Source: Pararhizobium sp. (GTDB lineage Bacteria; Pseudomonadota; Alphaproteobacteria; Rhizobiales; Rhizobiaceae). From it: a stretch of DNA of 64,000 bases. The position numbers and the translations under genes were made by a program. Below the pieces are notes generated by a model, which worked only from the letters and a program-made list of their open reading frames with translations, ran no database searches and had not been told where the DNA came from. Positions 25,956-34,920 of this stretch are shown piece by piece. Location of the stretch: assembly GCA_017794825.1 (NCBI GenBank), contig CP051237.1, positions 4,172,501-4,236,500 of the forward strand, read 5' to 3'. Each line of letters begins with the position of its first letter. Position 1 is the first letter of the stretch.

Positions 25956-26816
25956 ATGGCCGATCCAGCTTTGAAAAATGCAATCCGTTCCGGTGACCTG
26001 ATCCTGGCGCCCGGCGTCTTTGAAATGATTTCGGCGCTGATCGCCGACGAAGTCGGGTTCCGGGCGCTCTATATCACCGGCTACGGAACGGTTGCGTCCT
26101 ATCTCGGGCTTCCGGACGCCGGCATTGCGACCTATTCGGACATGATCGACCGTGTCGCAAGCATTGCAGGCCGCACGAAAACACCGATCATCGCGGACGC
26201 CGACACCGGATATGGCGGTCTTTTGAACGTCCGGCACACGGTTCGCGGCTACGAGCAGTCCGGCGTAACCGCGATCCAGCTTGAGGATCAGGAGTTTCCG
26301 AAGAAGTGCGGCCACACGCCCAACCGACGGGTTGTCCCGCTGGAAGACATGATCCGCAAGATCGAGGTCGCTATCGACAGCAGGCGGAGCGACGATTTCC
26401 TCATCATCGCCAGGACGGATGCGCGAACGGGGCTCGGTCTGGACGAAGCGATCAAACGCGGCAAGGCCTTCGCAAAGGCCGGCGCCGATATCGTCTTCGT
26501 GGAATCGCCCGAGTCCGAAGAAGAAATGCAGCGCATCGCGGATGAGATCGACGCGCCGTTGATGGCCAATATCGTCAATGGCGGCCGGACGCCGTTGTTG
26601 CCTGCGGACACATTGCAGTCTCTCGGTTTCGCGGTCGCCATCCATCCCGCGATCGGGTTCCTGTCCATGGGAGCGGCGTTGAAAAACGCCTATACGGATC
26701 TTTACCGGAACGGGGAAACCAGCGAGGCGATCGACCTCTACGATTTCCAGCAGTTCAACGAACTGATCGGCTTTCCGGATATCTGGGAGTTTGAAAAGAA
26801 GTATGTTTCGGCCTGA
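25956..26816 (+). CDS. Isocitrate lyase/PEP mutase family C-C lyase, copy 1
   Basis: 286 residues forming the (beta/alpha)8 barrel of the methylisocitrate lyase, oxaloacetate decarboxylase and 2,3-dimethylmalate lyase group. The metal-binding ADADTGYGG (80-88) and the lyase signature KKCGH with Cys118 are present, so C-C bond cleavage rather than PEP mutase chemistry is expected. Product would be pyruvate or glyoxylate plus an acid. Thirty-two bases after the isomerase gene. Very similar (roughly three quarters identical by eye) to the second copy at 30554; the two bracket the LeuCD-like operon. Confidence 0.92.
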   Translation: MADPALKNAIRSGDLILAPGVFEMISALIADEVGFRALYITGYGTVASYLGLPDAGIATYSDMIDRVASIAGRTKTPIIADADTGYGGLLNVRHTVRGYEQSGVTAIQLEDQEFPKKCGHTPNRRVVPLEDMIRKIEVAIDSRRSDDFLIIARTDARTGLGLDEAIKRGKAFAKAGADIVFVESPESEEEMQRIADEIDAPLMANIVNGGRTPLLPADTLQSLGFAVAIHPAIGFLSMGAALKNAYTDLYRNGETSEAIDLYDFQQFNELIGFPDIWEFEKKYVSA

Positions 26817-26859
26817 AACCGTGGCGGTTCGGGCAATGGCCTTTCGGGAGAGATTTAAG

Positions 26860-26919
26860 ATGACGACGATGCGAGCGTCCGCCAGGAAGTTAGATTTTTC
26901 GCATTGGCGGCGCGTGTGA
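26860..26919 (+). CDS. 19-residue leader ORF coupled to the SDR
   Basis: ATG at 26860 sits behind GGGAGAG and encodes MTTMRASARKLDFSHWRRV. Its TGA (26917-26919) overlaps the ATG of the SDR as TGATG. The SDR itself has only a weak ribosome site, so it is probably translated by coupling from this leader. Too short for a domain; no known family. Confidence 0.5.
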   Translation: MTTMRASARKLDFSHWRRV

Positions 26920-27650
26920 TGAGCCGCCGGATCGCGATCCTTGGCGGGGCAGGGGGCATCGGGCGCGCCCTCGTCGCGGCGCTGACGGAAGCGGGGGACG
27001 ACGTCGTCGTTCTCGATCTTCCTGCCTCCATCGAACGGCATCGCCCCTCGACCCGGGCGATCGATATCGATGTGCTGTCGGAGGAGGCGATCAACAAAGC
27101 CGCGCAAGAACTCGCCGACCATTGGCCGTCAGCCGACGGATATGTTCATCTGGCCGGCTACAATCCCACGATCCAGTCCGTGGCTGGCACGCCAACGGAC
27201 TATTTCGACAATGTCGTTTCCGGAAACCTGCGCGGCGCCTTCCTGTCGGCAAAGGCGATTATGCCGCTGATGTCCGAGGGCGGCAGCGTCGTCATGATCG
27301 CCTCCGGCCTCGGCCGCTATATCCGCCCCGGCTTCGCGTCCTACGCCTCGGCCAAAGCCGGCCTGATGGCCCTAGCCAATACGCTGGCGCTCGAATACGC
27401 GCCGAAGGTCCGGGTCAACACGGTGGCGCCTGGTTTCGTCGACACGGCTTTTTCGCACGGCGGCACGGGAATTTCGGACGAAACCGCCAAAATCGAAGTC
27501 GATCTCGAAAAATATGTCAGCGCCATTCCGCTCGCGCGCGTCGCCGAGCCGGAAGACATCGTCGGGCCGATCCGCTTTCTGCTCGGACCCGACAGCGCCT
27601 ACATGACCGGCCAGGTGCTTTGGGTCAATGGCGGCGCATACATGCCGTGA
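26919..27650 (+). CDS. SDR family oxidoreductase
   Basis: 243 residues from ATG 26919. NAD(P)-binding LGGAGGIGRALVAAL (about 7-21), Ser in VMIASGLGR and the catalytic YASAKAG; the C-terminal part has VNTVAPGFVDTAF and MTGQVLWVNGG. The start overlaps the stop of a 19-codon leader with a good ribosome site, so translation is probably coupled. It lies between the lyase and the LeuC-like gene and probably oxidises a hydroxy acid or alcohol intermediate. A TTG at 26904 is an alternative start. Confidence 0.9.
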   Translation: MSRRIAILGGAGGIGRALVAALTEAGDDVVVLDLPASIERHRPSTRAIDIDVLSEEAINKAAQELADHWPSADGYVHLAGYNPTIQSVAGTPTDYFDNVVSGNLRGAFLSAKAIMPLMSEGGSVVMIASGLGRYIRPGFASYASAKAGLMALANTLALEYAPKVRVNTVAPGFVDTAFSHGGTGISDETAKIEVDLEKYVSAIPLARVAEPEDIVGPIRFLLGPDSAYMTGQVLWVNGGAYMP

Positions 27651-27666
27651 GGTTGGGATATCGGTG

Positions 27667-29070
27667 ATGGTCGCGCAAACGCTCTATGACAAGATTTGGG
27701 ACAGCCACGTGGTTGCGGACCACGGCGACGGCGAGCATCTGCTCTATGTCGATCGTCACCTGGTGCAGGAAGTGTCCAGTCCGCAGGCTTTTGCGGCGCT
27801 CGATCAGGACGGACGGAAGGTCCGCCGTCCGGAGGCGCACATCGCCGTCGCCGACCACGCCGTGCCGACCTTGCGTGGCGACAGGCCTTTCGCCGAGGGC
27901 CTGGCGTTTTCCCAGGTCGAACGCCTCAAGGAAAACGCCGCCAAACACGGCGTCGCCTATATGCCGATGGACGGAGAACGGCATGGCATCGTTCACGTCA
28001 TCGGCCCGGAACTGGGTTTCACCCTGCCTGGCCTGGTCCTTGTGTGCGGTGACAGCCACACCTGCACCCACGGCGCTTTCGGCTGCATCGCCTTCGGCAT
28101 CGGAGCCAGCGAATGCACCAGCATCTTCGCGACGCAGACGCTGCGCCAGCGCAAGCAGAAGACGATGCGGGTCAATCTGGAAGGCGGATTGCCGGACGGC
28201 GTGACCGTCAAAGACGTCATTCTCGCGCTCATCGCGGAGATCGGAACCGGCGGCGGCGTCGGATACGCGCTGGAATACGCCGGGTCCACCGTACGGGACC
28301 TCTCGATGGCGGCGCGCATGACCTTGTGCAACATGTCCATCGAAGCCGGAAGCCGGGTCGGCATCGTGGCGCCGGACGACAAGACGTTTGCGTTTCTCGA
28401 AGGCCGTCCGCTGGCGCCGTCGGGCGAAGCGTGGCAGCAGGCCATGGCGGCGTGGTCCGATCTGCACAGCGACGCGGACGCGGTGTTCGATCGCGAAGTG
28501 ACGTTCGACACCGCTGATCTCGCCCCGCAGGTGTCCTGGGGAACGACCCCTGAACATACCTGCGCGGTCACTGGACATGTGCCTGACCCGGAACGGGAAG
28601 CGGATCAGAACAGCAAGACGAGACTGCGCAAGAGCCTCGCCTATATGGGCCTGGAGCCCGGAATGGCAATTCGCGACATTGCGGTCGACCGGGTGTTCGT
28701 CGGGTCCTGCACCAATGGCCGCCTGGAAGACCTGCGGGCGGCGGCGAAGGTGCTTTCCGGCCGGAAGGTGGCGGACAGCGTCAAGGCGATCGCGGTGCCC
28801 GGATCGGCGGCCGTCAAGCTCGCCGCCGAGCGCGAGGGCCTGCACGAGATATTCCTGTCCGCCGGCTTCGAATGGCGAGACGCCGGATGTTCGATGTGCG
28901 TCGCGATGAACGACGACCGGCTCGCCGAGGGCGAACGCTGCGCCTCGACCTCCAACCGCAATTTCGAAGGCCGCCAGGGCAAGGGCGGGCGCACTCACCT
29001 GATGAGCCCGCCGATGGCCGCGGCCGCGGCCGTAACCGGAAAGATCACCGACGTGCGGGACCTGCTGTAG
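27667..29070 (+). CDS. Aconitase-family hydratase large subunit (LeuC/DmdA-like)
   Basis: 467 residues from ATG 27667 (GGGA upstream). The three [4Fe-4S] ligands are Cys348 (GSCTNGR), Cys408 and Cys411 (AGCSMCVAM). CGDSHTCTHGAFG and SNRNFEGRQG are standard active-site segments. With the separate small subunit that follows it forms an isopropylmalate isomerase-type dehydratase. In this setting, beside maleate isomerase and a dimethylmalate/methylisocitrate-type lyase, hydration of a (substituted) maleate as in the DmdAB dimethylmaleate hydratase is more likely than leucine synthesis; this is inference. Confidence 0.92.
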   Translation: MVAQTLYDKIWDSHVVADHGDGEHLLYVDRHLVQEVSSPQAFAALDQDGRKVRRPEAHIAVADHAVPTLRGDRPFAEGLAFSQVERLKENAAKHGVAYMPMDGERHGIVHVIGPELGFTLPGLVLVCGDSHTCTHGAFGCIAFGIGASECTSIFATQTLRQRKQKTMRVNLEGGLPDGVTVKDVILALIAEIGTGGGVGYALEYAGSTVRDLSMAARMTLCNMSIEAGSRVGIVAPDDKTFAFLEGRPLAPSGEAWQQAMAAWSDLHSDADAVFDREVTFDTADLAPQVSWGTTPEHTCAVTGHVPDPEREADQNSKTRLRKSLAYMGLEPGMAIRDIAVDRVFVGSCTNGRLEDLRAAAKVLSGRKVADSVKAIAVPGSAAVKLAAEREGLHEIFLSAGFEWRDAGCSMCVAMNDDRLAEGERCASTSNRNFEGRQGKGGRTHLMSPPMAAAAAVTGKITDVRDLL

Positions 29071-29072
29071 CG

Positions 29073-29714
29073 ATGGAAAAGTTCACCACACTGACAAGCA
29101 TCGCAGCGCCGCTTCCGGAAAACGCGATCGACACCGACGTCATCTTCCCGGCGCGCTTCCTGCTGCTGCTCGACCGCGAGGGCCTTGGCCGTTACGCCTT
29201 CAGCGAACGCCGCAATGGTCCTGAGCCTTTCGTGCTCGACACGCCGCCATACGACACGGCGAAGATCCTGGTGACCGGCGAGAATTTCGGCACGGGCTCC
29301 AGCCGCGAGCAGGCGGTCTGGACCATCGCCGATCTCGGCATTCGCTGCGTGATCGCCAGGAGCTTCGGCGAGATCTTCTTCGCCAACTGCTTCAAGAACG
29401 GCGTCCTGCCCATCCGTCTTGGCGGAGACGACATGGCGGCGGTAGAGGCGGCGGCCGGGGCGGCGCAAGAGATGACGATCGATCTGGACGCCCAGTCGAT
29501 CCGGCTTTCCTCAGGTCGCGAGATCCGCTTCGACATCGAGCCGAACCTCAAGCGGCTGCTGCTTCTGGGCCTCGACGAGGTCGGCATGATCCTCGCCGAG
29601 GAAGGGGACGCCATCGAGGCTTTCGAGGCGCGCCGGAAAGCCGACGCGCCATGGATGTCCATTGGGATCGAAAAATTACACGCACTGGCCGACGAACAGG
29701 ATGACAACGCATGA
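29073..29714 (+). CDS. Aconitase-family hydratase small subunit (LeuD/DmdB-like)
   Basis: 213 residues from the ATG at 29073, 2 bases after the large-subunit stop. It is the swivel domain with ENAIDTDVIFPARF, FGTGSSREQAVW and SFGEIFFANCFKNGVLP, the substrate-specificity segment. It pairs with the LeuC-like protein to complete the active site. The C-terminal part (GIEKLHALADEQ) is typical of free-standing LeuD. The stop overlaps the amidase start (ATGA), so the two are co-translated. Confidence 0.92.
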   Translation: MEKFTTLTSIAAPLPENAIDTDVIFPARFLLLLDREGLGRYAFSERRNGPEPFVLDTPPYDTAKILVTGENFGTGSSREQAVWTIADLGIRCVIARSFGEIFFANCFKNGVLPIRLGGDDMAAVEAAAGAAQEMTIDLDAQSIRLSSGREIRFDIEPNLKRLLLLGLDEVGMILAEEGDAIEAFEARRKADAPWMSIGIEKLHALADEQDDNA

Positions 29715-30352
29715 GCACCAGCGAAAACCTTCTCGATAACTACAAGCGGGCCTATGACAACCGGATCGGCTTCGGCGCCAGGCCGGCCCTGATCATGATC
29801 GATTTCGTCCAGGCCTATTTCGAACCGGAGTGCGAGCTTTACGCCGGCGTGGAGGACACGCTCAAATCGGCGTTGAGGATCCGCGACAAGGCGCGCGAAT
29901 GCGGCGTGCCGGTCATCCTGACCAATGTCGTCTATCAGGCCGGCGGTTGCGACGGCGGGCGGTTCTTCCAGAAGGCCAGGCCGCTGCGGAATTTCATCTC
30001 GGGCAATCCCATGGGCGCATGGCCGGAAGGGCTGGACGTCGCCGACAACGAGATCGTGATCTCCAAACAGTATCCCAGCGCCTTCTTCGGAAGTTCGCTG
30101 GCTTCCACGCTGGCGACCCTCGGCGTCGACACGCTCGTTCATACGGGCGTCACCACGAGCGGCTGCGTCCGGGCGACCTGCGTCGACTGTTGCTCCCACG
30201 GTTTCATTCCTATCATTGCGCGGGAAGCGGTCGGCGATCGTCACGCCTCTCCCCACGAGGCCAACCTGTTCGACATGGACGCCAAATACGGTGACGTCGT
30301 CGGCGAGGACGAGATCCTCGACTATTTCGAGAAGACGAAGAAATCCGCGTAA
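29711..30352 (+). CDS. Isochorismatase-fold cysteine hydrolase (amidase) 1
   Basis: 213 residues, one domain. The catalytic triad is Asp31 (IMIDF), Lys119 (ISKQY) and Cys152 (TTSGCVRA). The cis-peptide VTTSGCVRATCVD is that of N-carbamoylsarcosine amidase and maleamate amidohydrolase (NicF) rather than true isochorismatases. It would release ammonia (and CO2 for carbamoyl substrates) from an acid amide. One of three paralogs in this window (also 42773 and 53310). Starts within the small-subunit stop (ATGA) and ends the operon. Confidence 0.92.
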   Translation: MSTSENLLDNYKRAYDNRIGFGARPALIMIDFVQAYFEPECELYAGVEDTLKSALRIRDKARECGVPVILTNVVYQAGGCDGGRFFQKARPLRNFISGNPMGAWPEGLDVADNEIVISKQYPSAFFGSSLASTLATLGVDTLVHTGVTTSGCVRATCVDCCSHGFIPIIAREAVGDRHASPHEANLFDMDAKYGDVVGEDEILDYFEKTKKSA

Positions 30353-30440
30353 GAAAGTAAAATCTTATTTCCATCTGAGGCGGCTTGCCGATACGCCATG
30401 GCGAGCAGCGGCGACCGTCGAGTCATTCCAAAGCACACTA

Positions 30441-30454
30441 TTGGTCTGGACAAA
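30441..30454 (-). promoter_or_regulatory. Operator-like site 4
   Basis: Read on the minus strand TTTGTCCAGACCAA, identical over 14 bases to site 5 at 37660. It lies in the 201-base gap 30353-30553, 100 bases upstream of the second lyase gene; the gap has no other clear feature. Confidence 0.65.
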
Positions 30455-30553
30455 TTTAAGGCGCCGTGGCAAGTACCCGCCAAAACGGATGGATCTGCCG
30501 GAGGGGTCGGAAGCGCCGTACGCAGCAATTGAAGTAACGGAGAAACAACCCTT

Positions 30554-31417
30554 ATGGCCGATCCAGCCCTCAGGAAAGCTTTGCAATCAGGTGAGTTCGT
30601 CACCGCGCCGGGCGTATTTGAACTGATTTCCGCGCTCATCGCCGATTCGATGGACTTCAAGGCGCTTTACGTGACCGGCTACGGAACCGTGGCTTCCTAT
30701 CTCGGTCTGCCCGACGCGGGACTAGCGACCTACACCGACATGATTGACCGCATCGCCTGTATCGTCGAGCGGACGAAAACGCCCGTCATCGCCGACGCCG
30801 ACACCGGTTACGGCGGCCCTCTGAATGTCCGTCACACCGTTCGCGGTTACGAACGCGCCGGGGTCAGCGCGATACAGATCGAAGATCAGGAATTTCCGAA
30901 AAAATGCGGGCACACGCCCAATCGTCGCGTGATTGCGCTGGACGACATGCTGCTCAAGATCGAGACGGCCGTAGAGAGCCGGCGCAGCGACGATTTCCTG
31001 ATCATCGCGCGGACGGACGCCCGCACCGGTTACGGGCTCGACGAGGCGATCAAGCGCGGCCAGGCCTTTGCGAAGGCGGGCGCGGATGTGGTCTTTGTGG
31101 AATCGCCCGAAAGCGAAGACGAGATGAAGCGCGTCGCCGAGGCTATCGATGCGCCGCTGTTCGCCAACATGGTCAATGGCGGCATGACCCCCACCCTGTC
31201 CGAAGACCGGCTGAAGGCGTTGGGATATGCGATCGGCATCCACCCCGCGATCGGCTTTCTCTCGATGGGCGCTGCGCTCGAGAAAGCCTATGGAGATCTG
31301 AAGGCCAACGGCGAAACCACCGACGCCGTCGAGCTCTACGACTTCTCCCGGTTCAACGAACTCATGGGCTTCCCCGAAATATGGGCCTTCGAGGAAAAGC
31401 TGGAGAAGGCTAGATAA
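30554..31417 (+). CDS. Isocitrate lyase/PEP mutase family C-C lyase, copy 2
   Basis: 287 residues, same barrel and motifs as copy 1: ADADTGYGG and KKCGH with Cys118 at the same position. It has its own upstream region with a regulon-type site at 30441 and GGAG before the ATG, so it is a separate transcription unit. Its last 8 bases overlap the end of the convergent CoA-transferase gene. The two copies may differ in substrate (for example methyl substitution) or simply raise dosage. Confidence 0.92.
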   Translation: MADPALRKALQSGEFVTAPGVFELISALIADSMDFKALYVTGYGTVASYLGLPDAGLATYTDMIDRIACIVERTKTPVIADADTGYGGPLNVRHTVRGYERAGVSAIQIEDQEFPKKCGHTPNRRVIALDDMLLKIETAVESRRSDDFLIIARTDARTGYGLDEAIKRGQAFAKAGADVVFVESPESEDEMKRVAEAIDAPLFANMVNGGMTPTLSEDRLKALGYAIGIHPAIGFLSMGAALEKAYGDLKANGETTDAVELYDFSRFNELMGFPEIWAFEEKLEKAR

Positions 31418-32651
31418 CGCCGTCTTCCGTCAGTTCCGCCAGGGCCTTCGTGTCAAGACCCAGCAACTCGCCATAAACGGCCTCGTTGTCCTTGCCCGGC
31501 TCGTCGCGGCCGAGCCAATTCACCTCGCAAGGCGTTTCGGAGAGTTTCGGCGCGATCCCGGGAACGGCGATGTCTCCGAAGCGCTCGTCCTCGACCCGCA
31601 CGATCATGTCGCGGGCCTTGAAATGCGGGTCTTCGGCGATTTCTGCGATCGAATTGATCGGCCCATAGACGACACCGTGCTTGTCGAGCAGCGCGCCGAG
31701 GTCTTTCGGCGTCATCGTGCTCGTCCACTCGCCGATCATGCCGTCGAGCAACTCGACGTGGTCGCCGCGCGCGAGATGGGTGGAAAAGCGGGGATCCTCG
31801 GCCAGTTCCGGCTGGCCCATTGCGGCGCACAGCCGGCGGAACATCGGGTCCACATTGGCGGCGATCACGATATATGTGCCGTCGCTCGTCGGATAGATGT
31901 TCGAAGGCGCCACGTTCGGCAGACCCGTGCCGGACGGTTTGCGGACGACGCCGCACTTGTCATATTCGGGCAGGGTGCTTTCGAGCATCGAGAAGCAGCT
32001 TTCGACGATCGCCGCGTCGACGACCTGGCCTTTGCCGCCGCCGCCGGCGTCGCGCCAGTAAAGCGCCATCAACAGGCCCTCGAATGCGAATAGCGCCGTC
32101 AGCGTATCGCCGAGCGAGATGCCGAAACGCGGCTGCGGCTGGTCGGGAAAGCCGTTGATGTAGCGGATTCCGCCCATCGCCTCGCCGACGCTGGCGAACC
32201 CCGGCCGTTCCGAATACGGACCGGTCTGGCCGAAGCCGGAGACGCGGGCGATGACCAGTCCCGGGTTTTCCTTGTGCAGTTCCTCCGGTCCGAGATTCCA
32301 TTTCTCCAGCGTTCCGGGCTTGAAGTTCTCGACCATGGCGTCCGCCTCGGCGGCAAGCCGCCGCAACAGGTCGCGGCCGCGCGGATCGCGCAGGTTTGCG
32401 GTCACCGATTTTTTGTTGCGCGCCAGCGTCGGCCACCACAGGCCGTGGCCGTTGTAGCGGTGGTGGCCCCAGTCGCGCATCGGATCGCCCTTGACCGGCG
32501 GCTCGACCTTGATGACCTCGGCGCCGAAATCGGCGAGCCGGCTGCCGACGAAGGGACCGGCCAGAAGCTGGCCGACCTCGATCGCCCGGATTCCGGAAAG
32601 CGGGCCCGATCCCGTCGCCGTCCGCACCTTGCCTGTCACACTTGCGCTCAT
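31410..32651 (-). CDS. CaiB/BaiF (class III) CoA-transferase
   Basis: 413 residues. LSGIRAIEVGQLLAGPFVG at the N terminus, AEVIKVEPP, ENFKPGTLEKW and RVSGFGQTGPY are family signatures; Asp182 in SLGDTL is the expected catalytic aspartate. It moves CoA between carboxylic acids, or forms a mesaconyl/citramalyl-type CoA. It starts inside the upstream hydrolase stop (ATGA overlap 32648-32651). With the HMG-CoA-lyase-like protein at 52377 it could provide an activated-acid branch of the pathway (inference). Confidence 0.94.
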   Translation of the reverse strand: MSASVTGKVRTATGSGPLSGIRAIEVGQLLAGPFVGSRLADFGAEVIKVEPPVKGDPMRDWGHHRYNGHGLWWPTLARNKKSVTANLRDPRGRDLLRRLAAEADAMVENFKPGTLEKWNLGPEELHKENPGLVIARVSGFGQTGPYSERPGFASVGEAMGGIRYINGFPDQPQPRFGISLGDTLTALFAFEGLLMALYWRDAGGGGKGQVVDAAIVESCFSMLESTLPEYDKCGVVRKPSGTGLPNVAPSNIYPTSDGTYIVIAANVDPMFRRLCAAMGQPELAEDPRFSTHLARGDHVELLDGMIGEWTSTMTPKDLGALLDKHGVVYGPINSIAEIAEDPHFKARDMIVRVEDERFGDIAVPGIAPKLSETPCEVNWLGRDEPGKDNEAVYGELLGLDTKALAELTEDGVI

Positions 32652-33478
32652 CGCGTCGCCACCTCCATTGCTTTGTCAGTTTCGTTGAGGAATTCACCCA
32701 GAAGATCGGAAAAGCTCTTGCGCATCTCCGGGCCCGCCACCACGTGGGCCGCCCCGTCGAGCACGCAGCCGCGCGCATTCGGAATCATCGCCTCGATCGG
32801 TTTCGTCAGCCGCGGTCCGGTGACGATGTCGAGCGGGGAGTGGACAATGAGGCACGGCGCGGAAATTTCCCCGAGCCGGTCCGTCACGTCGTGCGACAGG
32901 CACGACTGAATGAGCCTGTCATGGGCCTCAAAACGGTCGCGCAATTCGCGCCACGGCCCCTCTGGTCCAAGAATGCGATTGTGATTGGCGAGGTAGTAGT
33001 CCTCGTCGAAAGACCACAGGCAAACAAGCTTCTGGAAGGCTTCCCATCCCATGTCGCGGTGGACGTCGCGCAGCATTTCCATCTGGTGGCGGAAGAGCGC
33101 GTCCGGCTTCGCCCAGGTGCCCATATTGACCATGGAGCGCACCAGGTCCGGCCGGGCGATCGCCAGTTCCTGGCCGATACAGGCGCCCATGCCGACAAGG
33201 CCGACGACGTGCACGTCGCTCCAGCCGAGATGGTCGAGCAGTCCCGCGACGTCTCCGGCATAGAGCTGCATGCTGGGGGTTACGAAAGGATCGTCATCCG
33301 ATTCGCCGATGCCGCGATGATCGAAGATCACGACCTGATAGTTGTCCTTGAGGCTGCGGGCGAGGTGATGGTGCTGGCCGTGACAATAGGTGCCCCAGCC
33401 GCCCATGCAGATGGCGGGCGGCCCCTCGCCGTGGACCTCGTAATACATGTTGTGACCGTTTATGCGCGCGACCGGCAT
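32648..33478 (-). CDS. Alpha/beta-hydrolase-fold protein lacking the nucleophile Ser
   Basis: 276 residues. VVIFDHRGIGESDD and HVVGLVGMGACIGQELA are the strand 4 and nucleophile-elbow regions of the alpha/beta hydrolase fold. The elbow reads LVGMGA where relatives read GxSMGG, so position 96 is Gly instead of Ser. The acid (VHSPLDIVTG) and a late His (DGAAHVVAG) remain. Either it is a non-hydrolytic member, or Cys100 or another residue replaces Ser. By position it recalls NicD or AAMS hydrolase of pyridine pathways. Second gene of a three-gene minus-strand run (33792 to 31410). Confidence 0.85.
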   Translation of the reverse strand: MPVARINGHNMYYEVHGEGPPAICMGGWGTYCHGQHHHLARSLKDNYQVVIFDHRGIGESDDDPFVTPSMQLYAGDVAGLLDHLGWSDVHVVGLVGMGACIGQELAIARPDLVRSMVNMGTWAKPDALFRHQMEMLRDVHRDMGWEAFQKLVCLWSFDEDYYLANHNRILGPEGPWRELRDRFEAHDRLIQSCLSHDVTDRLGEISAPCLIVHSPLDIVTGPRLTKPIEAMIPNARGCVLDGAAHVVAGPEMRKSFSDLLGEFLNETDKAMEVATR

Positions 33479-33525
33479 GGCTCCTCCCTATCCGGATATT
33501 TCCGACGCCGGCGCCTGATGGCGGC

Positions 33526-33792
33526 TCAGGCGTCGATCCTCCACTGAACGATGCGGCCCTCCAGACCAAGTTCCCGGCAGAACATTCGGAAGGCCAGCGC
33601 TTTTTGCGCCTGCTCGGCCGGCGCCGCGAAGCAGACGTGTTGGCTGCGCGGCTTTCCGGCCGGTGAAAACAGCGCGACCGGCCTGTGATGCGTGGCAAGC
33701 CACGCCTCGACCCGGCGAAGCGTGTTTGCCGCCAGAACCGGATCGTCGCCCGGCGGTATGGTGACGCGCATGACATGCCAGCGACCTGTCAT
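33526..33792 (-). CDS. Small hypothetical protein (88 aa)
   Basis: 88 residues, no recognised family. WHVMRVTIPPGDDPVLAANT at the start and AFRMFCRELGLEGRIVQWRI near the end suggest a compact alpha/beta protein; there is no signal or membrane segment. It lies between the ABC permease (stop at 33813) and the hydrolase (33478), all on one strand, so it is probably in the same operon. A second ATG at 33771 is possible. Confidence 0.65.
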   Translation of the reverse strand: MTGRWHVMRVTIPPGDDPVLAANTLRRVEAWLATHHRPVALFSPAGKPRSQHVCFAAPAEQAQKALAFRMFCRELGLEGRIVQWRIDA

Positions 33793-33812
33793 GATTCGAC
33801 GCTCCCGTCATG

Positions 33813-34901
33813 CTAGCTGCCGAATTCCATCGGCTGGCGCCGGCGCACGAGCTGCGACGCCGCGACAGCGAGAATCAGACCGCCGCCATAGAAGAGGTCC
33901 TGAACGAAATTCGGTATCCCGAAAATCTGCAGGCCGGAAATTCCTGTCGCCAGCAGCAGCACGCCGATCAGCGAGCCGACCGGATTGAATCGACCGGGCA
34001 CGATGCTGGTGGCGCCCAGGAAGGCCGCCGCGAAAGCCGGCAACAACAGGCCGATGCGGGAGCTCGGATCCGCAGAGCCGTTGAGGCCGACCGCGAGCAC
34101 GCCGGCGATCGCCGCGATGACGCCCGAACTGATGAGCGCCAGCGCGCGCACCGAATCGACGCGTATGCCGGCGAGCCGCGCCACTTCGCGCGCCCGGCCG
34201 ACGAACAGCAACCTGCGCCCCGGGGTCGTGTATTCGAGGAAATACCAGATGATCGCGCAAAGGATCAGCGCGTACCAGAACGACATGGACACCTCGAACA
34301 GGCGGGTCTGGTTGACCCAGCCGATGAGGGTGGGATTGGCGCCGAAGATCGAGATGGTGCGCGATCCGCTTATCCATTTTGAAATGCCGATGACGAAAGT
34401 CGCCATGCCAAGGGTGACGATCAGTGAATGAATGCGGAAAAAGACGATGAAGAAAGCATTGGCTGCTCCAATGACCGCGCCGACGAGAAGTCCGAGGACG
34501 GCGGCGACGAGTGTCGGCGAGCCCTGGCTGATCAGGATCGCGACCACCAGCGAGGACAGCGTCATGTTGGCTGCGATCGACAGGTCGAAATCGCCGGCTG
34601 TCAGAGGCAGCAGAAGACCAAGCGTCAGGACGATCAGAACGCCTTGCGTGCCAAAGATCGTCGAGAAATTGGTCCAGCTGAAGAACCGCGAGGAATCATA
34701 AATCCCGCTGTCGATAAAGGCGAACAGGGCGATCAGCAGGACCCAGATCCCGATAATGGCATAGCGCTCCAGGAACTTCTTCGGCACGGCGGGCGCCGGC
34801 GCCGATTTCGACCGTTCTTCCTGCAGGCGCAGGACCTTCGACTCGAGTTCCGCGAGCCGGGCTTCGTATTGGGCGATGGGATCGTTGTTGGGAGCGTCCA
34901 A
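33813..34901 (-). CDS. Ribose-type ABC permease with N-terminal coiled coil
   Basis: 362 residues. From about 46 on it is an RbsC-like permease of eight to ten helices with GLLLPLTAGDFDLSIAANMT and FFRIHSLIVTLGMATFVIG. Ahead of the first helix is a 45-residue cytosolic extension whose heptad pattern IAQYEARLAELESKVLRLQ (9-27) predicts a short coiled coil, unusual in RbsC proteins. A similar stretch begins HyuA at 37906. Second gene after the ATPase (19-base gap). The cargo is unlikely to be just ribose given the neighbourhood; a small cyclic ureide or purine/pyrimidine is possible. Confidence 0.92.
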   Translation of the reverse strand: MDAPNNDPIAQYEARLAELESKVLRLQEERSKSAPAPAVPKKFLERYAIIGIWVLLIALFAFIDSGIYDSSRFFSWTNFSTIFGTQGVLIVLTLGLLLPLTAGDFDLSIAANMTLSSLVVAILISQGSPTLVAAVLGLLVGAVIGAANAFFIVFFRIHSLIVTLGMATFVIGISKWISGSRTISIFGANPTLIGWVNQTRLFEVSMSFWYALILCAIIWYFLEYTTPGRRLLFVGRAREVARLAGIRVDSVRALALISSGVIAAIAGVLAVGLNGSADPSSRIGLLLPAFAAAFLGATSIVPGRFNPVGSLIGVLLLATGISGLQIFGIPNFVQDLFYGGGLILAVAASQLVRRRQPMEFGS

Positions 34902-34920
34902 TGAAGGGGTTCCTTGCGCT

